Below are positions 36,806 to 49,367 of a DNA stretch of 64,000 nt, one piece after another. Made by a program: the position numbers and the translations under genes. The DNA comes from Nectonema munidae (taxonomy: Eukaryota > Nematomorpha > Nectonematoida > Nectonematidae), in contig JAUIRK010000677.1 in the NCBI GenBank assembly GCA_030549495.1, positions 372,001 to 436,000 on the forward strand, in the 5' to 3' direction. Each line of letters starts with the position of its first letter. Within the stretch, counting starts at the first letter, position 1. The notes under the pieces were generated by a model. That model had not been told where the DNA came from, did not search any database, and was given only the letters and a program-made list of their open reading frames with translations.

Positions 36806-37371
36806 CTGCTGAAGAATTTGAGCGCCGACTTGAACTCAACCAAGAAGATAATGAGGTTAGCGAAGAAATGAAAAATAGTTCACCTAAAACTCAGCAAAAA
36901 ATCTTGGGGATATCATTAAAAGTATTTGCGATATACAAGCATTTGTGATTAACAAAGGCTTCACAAAAATACTTGAAAAGTGCAGAGTTGTGTAGTAGAA
37001 TCGCAGCGCCAAAAACAAAATGCTAAAGAGATAAAGATCTTTGATTATTTAAAAAAGGATAATGTAAGCGTTTTTCATAATCTTCATCACTTTTATAACG
37101 AAGAATAGCTAAAAGCTCTTTTGATTCTATGTTTTAATTTTCTATTATGATCATCTTTTATTTGTCATTTTTGTAGGTTAGTTTCTTCTACCTTAATTAA
37201 TTTTTTGATTTTTTCGCTGTGCGTGCACTAAATACAATTGACTAGTTTATATATGCTATCACTTAATGTTTTTGAGATGTAAAATGAGGAAACCTGTGAA
37301 TAACGACCACTTGTCAATAGCGGCCACAATTGTAGTTTCCCTTGAGTGGCCGCTATTGACAGGTTTAACTG
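36806..37371 (+). pseudogene. Decayed pogo/Tigger-type remnant, C-terminal tail and right end
   Basis: Plus strand, in frames broken by stops: LTAEEFERRLELNQEDNEVS (from 36803), ILGDIIKSICDIQAFV, then KCRVV and KIFDYLKKDN, resembling the acidic tail and C-terminal region of pogo/Tigger transposases. At the right end a perfect 16-bp inverted repeat (TGTCAATAGCGGCCAC at 37312-37327, its complement at 37346-37361) is followed by AGGTTTAACTG and TA. Reversed, the end reads CAGTTAAACCTGTCAATAGC, a Tigger-like terminus. The piggyBac-ended element at 35990-36805 adjoins it, possibly having inserted here. Confidence 0.45.
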
Positions 37372-38123
37372 TATATAAAAGTCAATGTAGTGTCGAATTA
37401 AGTAAATATATAACCATTTTAACCACATTGAAATGTAATATTCATTACCTGTGTTATTGACAAAAAACGATTATGATGAAATAGAGAAAGGTCAAATTGC
37501 TAAATAAGAACCAGAAGTAAACAGTAACAACAATTTAAATCTAGAATGACAAAAATATTTTCAGAATCAAATTCATCATGTTCCATCTACTGTAAATCGA
37601 TAAGCGTATTTTAAAAATGTTTGGCGTTAACCCGTGAAAACTAATTTACTGAGAAGTTAAATATTTCAACCTCTTTTCTATTATTCACCAAAAGCAGGTT
37701 TATTAAATAAATTAATTAAGCAAAAAAAATCTGGAATTAAAATGTATTTTGAAGTTTATATATTTGACATTCATTGAAATGTTTGATTGAATTTCATGAA
37801 AAATAAATCAATCCGTGAGATTCGCAAGCAAAAATTATTTAGTGGGCTTAAGGGAGAATTCTATAAAAAATATTTTTGGAAAAAACGAACGGAGTGGGAA
37901 AAAGGCCCTACTCCTACAGTGAGGAAATAAAAATAACCCATCACGAATAAGTTTAATATATCTGTGGTATATAAAAATGTCATTTTATCAAGTTTTTTGA
38001 AAACGAGGTCTGGCAAGACCACTGATATGCAAATCTTTTAATATAATGATAAACATAATCTCAATAGAAGTAATTTTCATTGATATTCAAAACTAAAATT
38101 ATACAGAAAAAATGATGTGAAAA
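37372..38123. other. A+T-rich spacer with one dispersed repeat
   Basis: Holds the second copy (minus orientation, about 38000-38045) of the repeat at 2052-2140. No gene seen. Confidence 0.35.
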
Positions 38124-38129
38124 TTTATT
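38124..38129 (-). other. Candidate polyadenylation signal of STIMATE
   Basis: Minus-strand AATAAA about 65 nt beyond the STIMATE stop codon. Position fits; A+T-rich context makes chance occurrence possible. Confidence 0.4.
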
Positions 38130-38193
38130 TTGAAAAGACTTGGAGAATTATAATGTATTAAAATATTTGAGAGAAGAAAACGATAACTTGTAC

Positions 38194-39006
38194 TTAGTTA
38201 TATGGATTGTGTAAAAGAGTATCAATGCACTCTTTATTGACTTTTTTGTCTTTTATTTTATAGCGAATTTTTGTGTAAAACGCTTCATCGTCGTACTCTT
38301 TTTTTTTTTTTAATGAAGCTGATTTTCCAAAAAACACATCAGCTTTAAGTAGATTGTCAACATACCAGAACATAACAGCGTTTACAATCAAAGGAACAAT
38401 AAATATAGTTATTGCTATTTTAAGTTCTGGAGTTTTAAACGGATACAAAATAACCACGCGAACATATGTCCAAAACTTTAATTGTATAACTAAGGTGATT
38501 AGAAACTTTTCAACTAACATTACAATGATGTACAAACCACATTGATATAGCCATGTTCTATATGAAGGTGGCTTTCCATAAAATCCAAAAATCAAGCAAT
38601 CATAATTTTTATATTTTATATAGAATTTAATAGTGGTGAGACATGCAAAAATAATCAATAAACCAAGAGTTGAATCTAGAATAAAACTTATCAAATACCA
38701 AGTACAGGGATCACCTTGGAATAATTCAGATAAAAATAAATTTGCAGTGTGAATGACTAAAGAAGCTATTCCTTGTTTTGAAGTGTCAAAAAACCATATT
38801 TGCCATGGTCTTCTACTTTTAGTAGGTTCCAAAAATCTCTTTATAAAAAGAGTGGTAAATGCCAATATACCTAAAATAACTTGAAGAATAAGAGAGAATT
38901 TTCCAGTCAAGGCACCATGACATTCAAATTTTCTTTCATTTTGAAATTTTTTAATAAAATCATTTGTAACAGTTGTAAAATTTTTCACATAAATGTGACT
39001 TATCAT
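38194..39006 (-). CDS. STIMATE: Store-operated calcium entry regulator STIMATE (TMEM110 family)
   Basis: Intact single-exon frame of 270 residues from ATG at 39006; the open frame extends 9 nt further only through a TTG. Family signature near residue 60: KRFLEPTKSRRPWQIWFFDT followed by SKQG. At least four hydrophobic segments follow the usual order: LILQVILGILAFTTLFI, the ASLVIHTANLFLSEL block, WYLISFILDSTLGLLIIFA, the QCGLYIIVMLVEKFLITLVI block, and IAITIFIVPLIVNAVMFWYV. DPC and D..LG positions match the family. A lysine-rich cytosolic C-terminus follows. In vertebrates this multi-pass ER protein binds STIM1 and promotes ER-plasma membrane junctions for store-operated Ca2+ entry. The length is close to the vertebrate protein, but the C-terminal tail is different. 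The absence of introns is notable; it could be intron loss or a retrocopy. Confidence 0.94.
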   Translation of the reverse strand: MISHIYVKNFTTVTNDFIKKFQNERKFECHGALTGKFSLILQVILGILAFTTLFIKRFLEPTKSRRPWQIWFFDTSKQGIASLVIHTANLFLSELFQGDPCTWYLISFILDSTLGLLIIFACLTTIKFYIKYKNYDCLIFGFYGKPPSYRTWLYQCGLYIIVMLVEKFLITLVIQLKFWTYVRVVILYPFKTPELKIAITIFIVPLIVNAVMFWYVDNLLKADVFFGKSASLKKKKEYDDEAFYTKIRYKIKDKKVNKECIDTLLHNPYN

Positions 39007-39015
39007 GAATGTCAA

Positions 39016-39371
39016 TTTTATTACACAGGTAAGTAATTAGGAAAAAGAAAATCTAGGAAGCCGATTCCAAGTTTACGATTGGGTCACACTAAAATAATTA
39101 TATTTTTGAGTAACTTTCAATTTTTAGGCACCATTTTAAAAAAAATAACTAAATTAAGGTTAATAAAAATATTTCAAATTTGAAATTAAATTTTAAAGCT
39201 TTGAGATTTGTTTCGCGTTAATTCAACAACACCCTCAATCTTTAAAAATGGCGAATATTATTTACTCCTAGAGAAATATCTACAAACAGGACCTTTTATT
39301 AATTATACCTTTACTAATTAGAGTTAAAATTTTTATCTTTATACCATATCACTCTCTCACACTTATTTCAC
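39016..39371. other. Spacer between STIMATE start and the R1/LOA-like LINE
   Basis: A+T-rich. Should contain the STIMATE promoter (minus strand) and the LINE 5' untranslated region; no clear promoter motif was identified. Confidence 0.4.
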
Positions 39372-40442
39372 ATGTCTAACCCAAAACGTGCATGTCAGGA
39401 TGATACCCCTAACCTTACCTCTACCCAATTAATAGCAAATCTCTTCAATGAATTCATAGCAAATTCCTCTCTAAATGCAGAAGACCTTACCCTCCTTAAT
39501 AATCTAAAATATGAAGTAACTCTTGCACACTCCAACAAAATTGAACAACTCTCTCATACTCACCACCCACATACTCCACCTTGCCCCTCATTATCTACAT
39601 ACGCACAAGTCTCATCCATAACCACACCTAGCTTATCCAACAACATTCCGGATAGACAAAAACCCTCTCCACCCAAGTCTAAGTCATCTCTAAATAGTGA
39701 GCTTACTCTAAAAATAGCCCCCCTACTCCCTCTGACTCTAAAGCTGAGAAAGCTGCCTTCCGACAAAAAATAGTCAAAAACTTAGAAACCAATAAAAACA
39801 AACTTACCATCTCTAATACACGGTCTTCAAATAGTGGCACTATTTATTTCCAATTCTCTAAACCTGAAGTAAAAGCACTATCACATCAAACTCTCCACAA
39901 TAACGGCATTAAATCCGAAGATTTACCTATCCTCAAACCCCGTTTCCTACTTAGAAGCATACCTGTAACCACATCACTTTCTTCTCTCTCCGAAACCAAT
40001 GCTAACGAAAACTTAAACCTAAAAGATATTGGCACCATTAATACAGTACGCCAAGCCGGTAACACAGGAACCTTCTCTTATAGTGCTAGAACCTAGCAAC
40101 CCTAACATTTTTAAACATCTACTTAAATCTCCTATACTCTTTGTTGACCATCACATTCTCACTCTAACCTTAGCAAAACCATTACATTGCCAATGCAAGA
40201 ATTGTCTAAAACACAATTACTCAACGAATAAATGCAAAGCTGCATCACCAAATTGCGATCACTGCGGAAATCGAGGCCACTCTATATCGGAATGCATCTT
40301 CAAAAATGATTCCACAAAACTCTCATGCTTTAATTGTCACAATCACCACAACGCTACATCCAAACATTGCGAATTCCAAATTAAACACACACAACACATC
40401 CAAAATCGACACAACCTTCTAATAAGCAAATTCCTATGCTAA
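39372..40442 (+). pseudogene. LINE (R1/LOA-like) ORF1, zinc-knuckle protein
   Basis: First reading frame of a non-LTR retrotransposon, expected to encode an RNA-binding nucleoprotein. It starts MSNPKRACQDDTPNLTSTQL (39372), with a low-complexity Pro/Ser-rich middle, a frame break near 39770, and resumption to 40442. Near the end are three Cys/His zinc-knuckle-like units: CQCKNCLKHNYSTNKC, CDHCGNRGHSISEC and CFNCHNHHNATSKHC. The stop overlaps the start of ORF2 at 40436. Coding-strand composition is very C- and A-rich and G-poor, unlike other LINEs in the window. One or more frameshifts make it inactive as it stands. Confidence 0.85.
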
Positions 40443-43400
40443 ATTTTCTCCACATTAACCTCAACCACTCTAATGCCGCTTGGACAAACCTATATAACAT
40501 TCTAATTTCAAACTTTTTTGATGTAATATCTATTAACGAACCATATCCAAACCTCTCTACTATTATACCAAATTATTTACTATATCATACGTCACTCTTA
40601 TCCTGTTATTCAGCATGCATCTACATAAAATCAACCGTTCACCACACACCATTACCACGATTCTCTTCCAACAATTTTTACTTTGTTCTTGTTCACACCA
40701 AACCTCACCCTCTTCTTTTCGCAAACCTTTACTCTCCTCCCTCACACCCAATAGCCATCCCCTCTGATTTCTCCCAATCACTAACACTTGCACATCCACA
40801 CTCCCTTCTACATATCATTTAATTATCTCAACTGATTGCAACGCTCGATCACACATCTGGGACCACAAAGAAAATCCACAAGGACAACAAGTCATCAATT
40901 TCTTATGTTCGAACAACCTATATCTCGCTGACAAATCTAAAAACCCTACATACCAACGCTCTTGTAACAACGAACAATACACCTCTCACATTGACCTCAC
41001 AATAACCACTTCAAATACTCTCAATCTAATATCCAATTGGTCAATCTCAGACATCCCATCAGCTTCAGATCACGCCTTCATAACATTTCAACTTCACATA
41101 AACCCTACAACCATCAAAAACTATAACAACATTATAAAAAAGAACACCACTCACTGGCTTACATATCTCAACATTCTCAACAACTCACTCCCAACATTAA
41201 CATCTCTCTCCTCTCCAACTTACATCGATAAAGCAGCACTATCTCTCAATGATCATGTCTCACATTCCATCTTATCCTCCACTCCTATCAACCCATTTCC
41301 TAAAAAAAACATGCCTATTTCTGGACACCCGAGTTGAATGCAATAAAAAACAATCTAAAACGAATTATCAAAACCCTACAAAAATCTCCTACTCCCTTAA
41401 TCATCTCAATCCATTCTACTTTTAAAAAAGAATACAAACAGGCAATACTTCAAGCTAAAAAGAACTCATGGGTAAAATTCACCAGCCAACACTCAAACAA
41501 ACCATGGAACATCATCAATAAGCTAAATAAAAAGAAAAAACCTTCTATTCTCCCCGAAACAATACTTCCCTGCTCATCCGATCATACAACACACTACAAC
41601 CCTCCATTTCTATCGACAATCTTTCCCCCCGACTCTCCCTCTTCTGATCTCCCCTTTCACCACACAATTCGAGAACACTCTAAAAACATCATTCACTCCA
41701 TCCAAAACCCTATTTTTCCTCCAATCACACTAAATGAATTAAACATAGCAGTAAACGCTCTTAAAACAAATGCCTCATCTAGCTTCAACCATAACTCACC
41801 CAAACATATTAAAAAATCAATACACATTCTAAACAAACATTTACTCCTTATTTTCAATGCATGCCTTACTCATTCACATTTCCCCAACGTTTTGAAAATC
41901 GGCAAACTAATACTCATTTCTAAACCCAATAAAGATTCAAGCCTCATTCAAAATTGGCGACCAATCACTCTACTACCTATACTAGGCAAACTTTTCGAAA
42001 AAATCATTCGCAATCGTCTAGTCCACTACATCCTATCCCGTAACCTCATTCATCACACGCAATTTGCATACCTTCCCAACAAAAATACAGAAACAGCACT
42101 ATCTCGTCTAACCACCTACCTTGACTCTTCTCTTTCTACTCAGAAAATTTCTTCTACAATCTTCTTAGACATAAACAACGCTTTCAACTCAGCCTGGCAT
42201 CCTGCCATCATTACTAACCTTGCACACAAATCATTTCCTCCTTACATCATCAAATTTATAAGCTCATACCTTTCAAACCGCTGTCTCATTTACTGACATC
42301 GCGCTTCCCTTTGCATCCATAAGCTAACCCTCTCGACTCCCCAAAGAGGATGTCTTTCTGATATCCTCTTGCTAGTTCTCATAGACCCGCTTCTCGATCT
42401 AATCCACACCAACACTGATTTCTCCCAATGTTTTTCAGACGACATATTATTCACATTCACCAGTAACTCTCAACAAGAAAACCTCACCAAATCCTCTTCA
42501 TTTCTACTAAGGCTACAAGAAAGAGCAAACACACATAAGATATTCTTTAACTCCAGCAAAACAAACCTCATTCACTTTACACGCAGACGCATAGAACATT
42601 TACCCCTTCATTTAAATACCTCTACTTCTATAACTGCATGAAAGACTATCAAATATCTAGGACTAAACCTTCAGTCCAACCTAAAATTTTCAATACACTT
42701 TAAAAAAATATACCAAAAACTCTCAGTCACCCTTTTTTCACTTAAAAGCGCTATCTCTTATAAATGGGGCCTCCATCCCAAACACACCAAATACATATAC
42801 TTATCCTTAATCCTACCAGTAATTCAATACGGAATTCTTTCCTGGGGCATCTCCTTAAAACACCCCACAACCATACATTTTCTTAACAAGATACACCGTC
42901 TCTGTCTACTTTGCATCACCAACGCATATCGTACTACTTCCACACAATGCCTAGAAATTCTAACTAACACCCTACCATTACAACTTCAACTTAAAAAAAC
43001 TATTATTAAGCGCTTCATCTTGACATACAACAACTTAATTCCCCCATTTCATCCGATCACACCCCACCACAATACTCCATCCTATTTTTTCTACTCACAT
43101 CTATTAGCAAAATACGCTCCAAATATTGCTAACTACCTAGTTCATCCCTCGATACAACCATCTCTTTTAACTCACCCATCTGTACAAAACCCTCTCAAAA
43201 CATCCATATACAAAAACAAATTTTTTGCAAAACAATCAATTTCATACCTTCGCTCTACTTCTTCACCAACCTCCCTACGCATCTTCACAGACGCCTCAAA
43301 GAAGTCCCTAAGTACCTCCTTTGCTTACGCCTTCTTCAAAGGCTCTTCCACTAGCCCCTTTTACACCCATCGGTCCCAATTAAATCCTCTACTCTCAATC

Positions 43401-44250
43401 TCCGAATGCGAGATCTTTAGCCTTTTACACGCCTGCACTACGATAACTAAAAACATTAACTAACTACTTCCCCACTTTACTACCATCCATTTCTATACCG
43501 ATGCACAAAACATAATCCACGATCTCTCTCTATCAGACAACATCCCCTTTTCCCTCCTTTCAACTCGCCTTCTCCCTTATCAATCTTACAAAACATTTCC
43601 ACATACACCTATGTTGGTGCCCTGCTCATCTAAACATACCAGAAAACTCCCTCGTAGACTACTTAGCCTCAAACTTACACCTAACCTCCCACATTCCTCT
43701 CAACTCCCTACCGCTCAAAACCTTTCTAACACACATTCACTTATCCACTCTAGAAGAATGGCAGATTTCCATATCTTCATCTCAAAATGCACTAATCTCC
43801 TCTTTACCACACATCAGCACAATTCACACAACTTTCAAAAACAAAAAATTTACACCACCTCGTTTAACCATTCGTTGGCTATCAGGCCATTGCCCATGCA
43901 AAGCATATCTTTTCCGAATTAAAATAAGCGAAAATCCATACTGTCGTTTCGGATGCGACACAATAGAAACGCCATAACACCTCATATTCACATGTCAAAT
44001 CTTCTCTTATCATCGCCAAGATCTTCTATTTCGCTGCCTTTCTTTACTTAACAGATCTCCAACAACACTCTCAGATCTTCTGTTACACCCAACACTACTA
44101 AAATCCCTAGCAACCCTCATTGACACCATTGAAACAACTCTCACCACCGTCGATAACCCTATAACAAACTAATCTACTTTTCTCTTCTACTTTTAGGACA
44201 ACCTATCTCTACCAACATCTGCATCTTCCTTAACCAACTCTCAAGCTTAC
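40436..44250 (+). pseudogene. LINE (R1/LOA-like) ORF2: endonuclease, RT, RNase H
   Basis: Polyprotein of a non-LTR retrotransposon, broken into several frames. Endonuclease: MLNFLHINLNHSNAAWTNLY and ISINEPYPN (40436-40822), with the rest frameshifted and a SDHAFI-like catalytic box near 41065-41085. RT (41334-42650): WRPITLLPILGKLFEKIIRN, the palm box FLDINNAFNSAWHPAI, TPQRGCLSDILL, and FSDDILFTF in place of YADD. RNase H (about 43270-43660): RIFTDASKKS, SISECEIFSLLHA, FYTDAQNII, and WCPAHLNIPENSLVDYLAS. A final Cys/His motif (YCRFGCDTIE then HLIFTC) ends near 44000. The R1-type EPY box together with RNase H suggests the R1/LOA/I group. At least six lesions. Confidence 0.9.
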
Positions 44251-44288
44251 GCGAGCATATCAGCTCACGCTGGAAAGTGCTTTGAAAT

Positions 44289-44313
44289 CCACCTACCTAC
44301 CTACCTACCTACC
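44289..44313 (+). repeat. (ACCT)n tail of the LINE
   Basis: About six perfect CCTA/ACCT units exactly at the 3' end of the LINE; several LINE clades end in short tandem repeats instead of poly(A). Confidence 0.9.
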
Positions 44314-44989
44314 ATTATCAAAAATCATTAAAATGGCGCTCTTATTCATTTCCTCCTTACAAAGTATAACGTTCATAATTTGATCATAATATTGCTTTCT
44401 TTCATTATTGTTTAACTTATATATTCTGTTTAAACAATTTTTTTTATAATCTTTATATTTCTTATAAAATTATTATTATAAAGAAAATTATTTTGTACTA
44501 ATATCATTAAAATTTTTTACTCTGATATATTTTTTCTTAATCAACGTGTAGTGGCCTGTAATATTTTAATATTTTTTTGTATAAGTAATTTATAAATTTA
44601 ATATTATATCTAATTTATTCTAAAATTTTCGGTCTATGTAAAATAAGCTGCAAAAATAGCTTCAAATATAAAGTTAAATAACTTTGTAAATAATTTGTCA
44701 ATTTAATTTAAATTTTGCATATAAACTAAATATAATATACAATATATATATTCAAAGTTACAATTAAATCTGTTCCCTAGAATATGTATGATAGCCTCTC
44801 AAACTTTTCCGAAATTTTTGGGAACCATTTTAAGGGTAAAATAAGCTGCAAATTCGACAGCCATTTTTTTCGATTTTTAAAAGTGGCGAATTCTTTTTTC
44901 TCCTTCTAAAATATAATTACAACCATTTTCTTTCTTGTTTTCTATTTCAAATTTTTTTATAGTTTGAACTTTGTTTTTTCTGTAAGAAA
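44314..44989. other. A+T-rich spacer
   Basis: No gene or clear repeat. Confidence 0.35.
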
Positions 44990-46225
44990 CTTAACTTATT
45001 TATAATTGTTTTTATAAGTTCTTCGCTTATTATAATATTTTTTTTGAAGGTTGGCCTTAATATTTTTACTTAATTTATTTTATAAGTTCATCCTCTATTA
45101 TATTTAACTTTTTCAAGGCGGATCTTTGCTTTATCTGTAAGAAATTTAACTTGTTTCCTTAATTCTTTATTATAAGTTCATATTAAATATTTTTAAGGTT
45201 GATCTTTGCTCTCGCTGTAACAAACTTTACTTTTTACTGATTTTTCCTATAATTACGTTAAAAATTTTTAAGGTTGACCTTTGCTTTCTGTTTCAGGAAC
45301 TTAAATTTTTTACTTATTTTTTTTCATAAGTTCATTCAACTTTTTTTGAAGGTCAATCTTTAATTTTCTGTAAACTTTTTTTATCATCCCCTATTATATT
45401 AAACTTTTTTAAGGTGGATCTTTGCTTTATCTGATTATTTTTTATAAGTTCATATTAAACATTTTTAAAGGTTGATCTTTGCTCTCTCTGTAACAAAATT
45501 TACTTTTTATTTATATTTCCTTATAATTACGTTAAAAATTTTTTAAGGCTGACTTTTGCTTTACGAACTTAAATTATTTATTTATTTTCATAAGTTCATT
45601 AAACTTTTTTATAAGGTCAATGTTTGCTTTTCTGTAAACTTTTTTATAAGTTCATCCCCTATTATATTAAACTTTTTTCAAGGCTGATCTTTGCTTTTTC
45701 TGTAAGATTAATATTTTTACTTAATTTATTTTTTAAGGTTGACATTTGCTTTCTGTGTAAGGAACTTAAATTTTTTACTTATTTTTTTTCATAAGTTCAT
45801 TCAACTTTTTTTGAAGGTCAATCTTTAATTTTCTGTAAACTTTTTTATCATCCCCTATTATATTAAACTTTTTCAAGGCGGATCTTTGCTTTATCTGTAA
45901 GAAATTAAAATTTTTTCTTTAATTCTTTTTATAAGTTCAATTTTTAAAGTTTGATCTTTGCTCTCTCTGTAACAAACTTTACTTTTTGCTTATATTTCCC
46001 TATAATTACGTTAAAAAAATTTTAAGATTGACTTTTGCTTTCTGTGTAAGGAACTTAAATTTTTTATTTATTTTTTTCATAAGTTCATTCAACTTTTTTT
46101 GAAGGTCAATCTTTGCTTTTCTGTAAACTTTTTTCAAGGCTGATCTCTGCTTTATCTGTAAGAAATTTAACTTTTTTCCTTAATTCTTTATTATAAGTTC
46201 ATATTAAATATTTTTTTAAGATTTT
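44990..46225. repeat. Minisatellite with longer-range period
   Basis: Basic units of roughly 75-110 bp share ATAAGTTCAT, AAGGTTGATCTTTGCT and CTGTAAGAAATTTAACTT. A block of about 118 bp beginning GGAACTTAAATTTTTTACTT occurs almost unchanged at 45297 and 45762 (about 465 bp apart) and partly at 46050, so the array has a higher-order repeat. It has no coding content. It lies about 700 bp beyond the R1/LOA-like LINE. Confidence 0.78.
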
Positions 46226-49200
46226 ATAATAAATCAAGCTCAAGTAATTTCAAAATCAACTCTTAAAACAACTTTTTTTACCATATTCGTATTTGTTACC
46301 TTACTTAACTTTTAACAAAATTAATGATCAAGAATTATTCTGAAAGTATTTTATCTAAAAACAGTTTTATATAATGTCTCTTTCTTATTTCAGTGTATTC
46401 AAAATTTTGTGAAAAATGATAAGAAATATAGAAAATTTTCTGATTTCACTTTTTAAATTTTTTTCTAATTCAATATTCCTGTATTCATTTATTCCGGTAA
46501 GATAATAAAAGTTTTTAATATTGCAAGTAACAAGAAATCGATGAATGTAGAAAGCTAAAAAGTATTTAGGTATGGAACTTATGATTAATTTTTTCATCAA
46601 TTTCATGAATCGCTTTAATTTTTTTTCAGATTTTTATTTATCAGGATGAATTGTGTTTAGTCAAATAAGAACTCTGTAAAAGTCTTCGTAGTTCTGAAAA
46701 CTCTTCAATTTTTATTTTTTGTTTTCTCTTACACAATTATTTAGTGTACTATTATTCGTTTTTATTTTAAAATTTTTATTATTTTCAATAAATCTATTAG
46801 GAAAGCCATTTTTATTTAAGATGAAGCATGTTTTTAATTAGAAAACTTTATTAGAAAGTTTGTATTTTATCTTAAAAATTGTTAAACTTAACCAGCTGTT
46901 CAAAAAATAGTACAGTGTCTCCCGCCCTAATGAAAGATTCTGCACTTATGAAGAAATTTTAAAGTGTCGACCAAAGTATCCAATCATACAACATGATTAA
47001 CAAAATTTATTTGAAAACCCTTGAATTAAGTTTAGGCAATAATGGTCAGCTCGCATTTTTAATTGTAAGGTTTTTTAATAATACCCGCAACAGATATTAA
47101 CTAAATTTTACAGAATAATTATTTTTGTATTCTAAAAACATTTTATACATCAATGAAGTAAACTGTCTTAACGATAGGCATCGTTTGTAAAGGAAAATTC
47201 TTTTGAAAGTGTATTAAAAATTGTTCAAAACTCATTTTTACATAAATTTGGTAATGGCTTTATACGGAAAAGTGGACTTATTATTTTTGAAAAATTGGAA
47301 ATCCAGTTTCAAAAATTCTTCTGAAAATCAAATTTTGTGTTAAAGTTTTAAAATTTGGTACCTTAACAGAAATCATTTTCGTGAAAAAGTCAATATAAAA
47401 AACTTGATTCTTTTTATTAAGTTGAGAAATGATAACTTCGAAAGGTAAAAGGTTAAAAAAATTAATTTTCCTGCACAAATTTAAATGAAAATCTTTAAAA
47501 GAATATTTTTTATGATGGGGAAAAAAAAATATTCTTCGAAGTATATATCCAAAGGTGGCAATATTTTTGTCAAGAAAATCATAAAAAAAAAATAATTTTT
47601 CACGTTGGCAGATATTTAGGAAATTTTAAAGTCATTGATTTTTAATAACTTTGGGAAAATTTTCTTAGTACTAATTTATCTGGCTGGTTTTTGAAATTTT
47701 ATCAAAATTTATTCGAATTTCGTAAAAAGAGGATTTCTCTTAGGAAAAAAATTTATTATAATGTATCTATATTATAATATTTATAAAAATTGACAATTTA
47801 ATTAAATGAAAGTTTTTATATTTAGATATCATTTTAAATTTATCCTAGCATAATAGTTTATAGATAAACATATAGTAGTAAGCTCTCGATAACTCGAGTC
47901 GCTGTACCTGTCTCAGTCATATCTACACATGCTAAATTTTCGTTTAACTCAAAATCAGATAGGTGGAATTTTCGGTTAAATCGAAGTAATTCATGCTTTT
48001 TCTGATATCAATTTATAACTTAAATTATTCGGGATAAAAATTTCAATGCTATCTGTGAATTGCAGTTCATCATGTTGCAATATATTTCAGAGGCTTTGAA
48101 TACAAAGTTTTTATGAAAAATCAATAAAAGTGTGAATTACACATGCTTTCATTCATTTCGTTGTAAGGCATTTTTAGCGCTGAGATATTTGCATCCCTAT
48201 GATTTGCTTTGAATTATTGTACCATATTTTATTATTATCTTTAAGCGTGTAGGCACAAAATTTTATGCCCTTTTCAACGTAAATTATCGTAATTTTGTAT
48301 ATATACTCTCGTTATTTTTTTATAAAATAAAATGAATTCAATTTTTTTTGAAGTTTTGCTCCCTTAAATTTGTACCTGGAAGTATCACAGAACTGCTATT
48401 CATTCAATAAAATATATGATACTGATCATTCGTTTAACTCAAACTTCGGATAACTTAAAGGATTTTTTGGATCCCAAAGACTCGACTTTTTGGTAGATAT
48501 TAAAATATTATAAACATTAAAGGTAAGGGTAAACTCCCTTAAAAATTCATTGATGTTGGTGTAGTTATGTAAAATTAAGTGTTTTAGAAAATATGAAATT
48601 ATTCAGATAGCTTCTCTGGTGAAAGTAAATTTGTCAGTTAGGTTACATGTGAAAATTAATTTACTGACAGATTATACATCATAAAATGGTGTATTAATAA
48701 ATATATACTTAATTCTGCATACAAGGTGTTAGTTAAAACTAGAAATTGTATGTACTCTTGTATTTGATCATCATAACTAAGCGTACACAGTGTAAAAGAT
48801 CTCTTTCTTCTATTGAAGTCTCAGTTCCACTTTTGTGTTCAAACTTTGAGGTTTGAATTTGCATCTAGTGGCTGTACGTGAGCATTTATCGTTAACGCTT
48901 ATCTTTGACGAGCTTTATCTATTCTCAAATCAATAATAATAATATAAAAATAATATAATAAATATATTTTTTATTTGATATTTTGAATAAAGATCATCTT
49001 TAAAAACAAAAGAGAATAAAAAGATTAAATAAATTAAAAATTTAACTAAATATTTTTGAAAATTAATTTTTTAAAATGAAAATATATTTTTTTACATAAA
49101 TTAATTCGCATAGACATTATTGCAACCATCGAGGTAACAGAAATGGAAGACAAATCTATAAATTTTGACTTATTATCACTAAAATATAATGTTTTTTAAT

Positions 49201-49367
49201 ATATATAACTTGATTTGATTTTTTTCTGAATTAGAGACTCGAGTTTTATATGTAAGTAAATTTTCACTCTGTTATCTCTTTTCGTTTATTCGAAATCAGG
49301 CTTTACTTTTGCAGCTTATTTTACACCTACCCTAAAATTTTAGCTGAGAGATACTGATATTTGTTTG
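46226..49367. other. A+T-rich region, possibly holding an old pogo-like element
   Basis: No coding gene recognised. At about 47880-48490, GATAACTCGAGTCGCTG and CGTTTAACTCAAA (left) and ACTCAAACTTCGGATAACTT with GACTCGACTTTTT (right) look like inverted, degenerate pogo/Tigger-type end motifs; support is weak. The last hundred bases before 49368 should include the 5' untranslated region of the second LINE. Confidence 0.3.
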
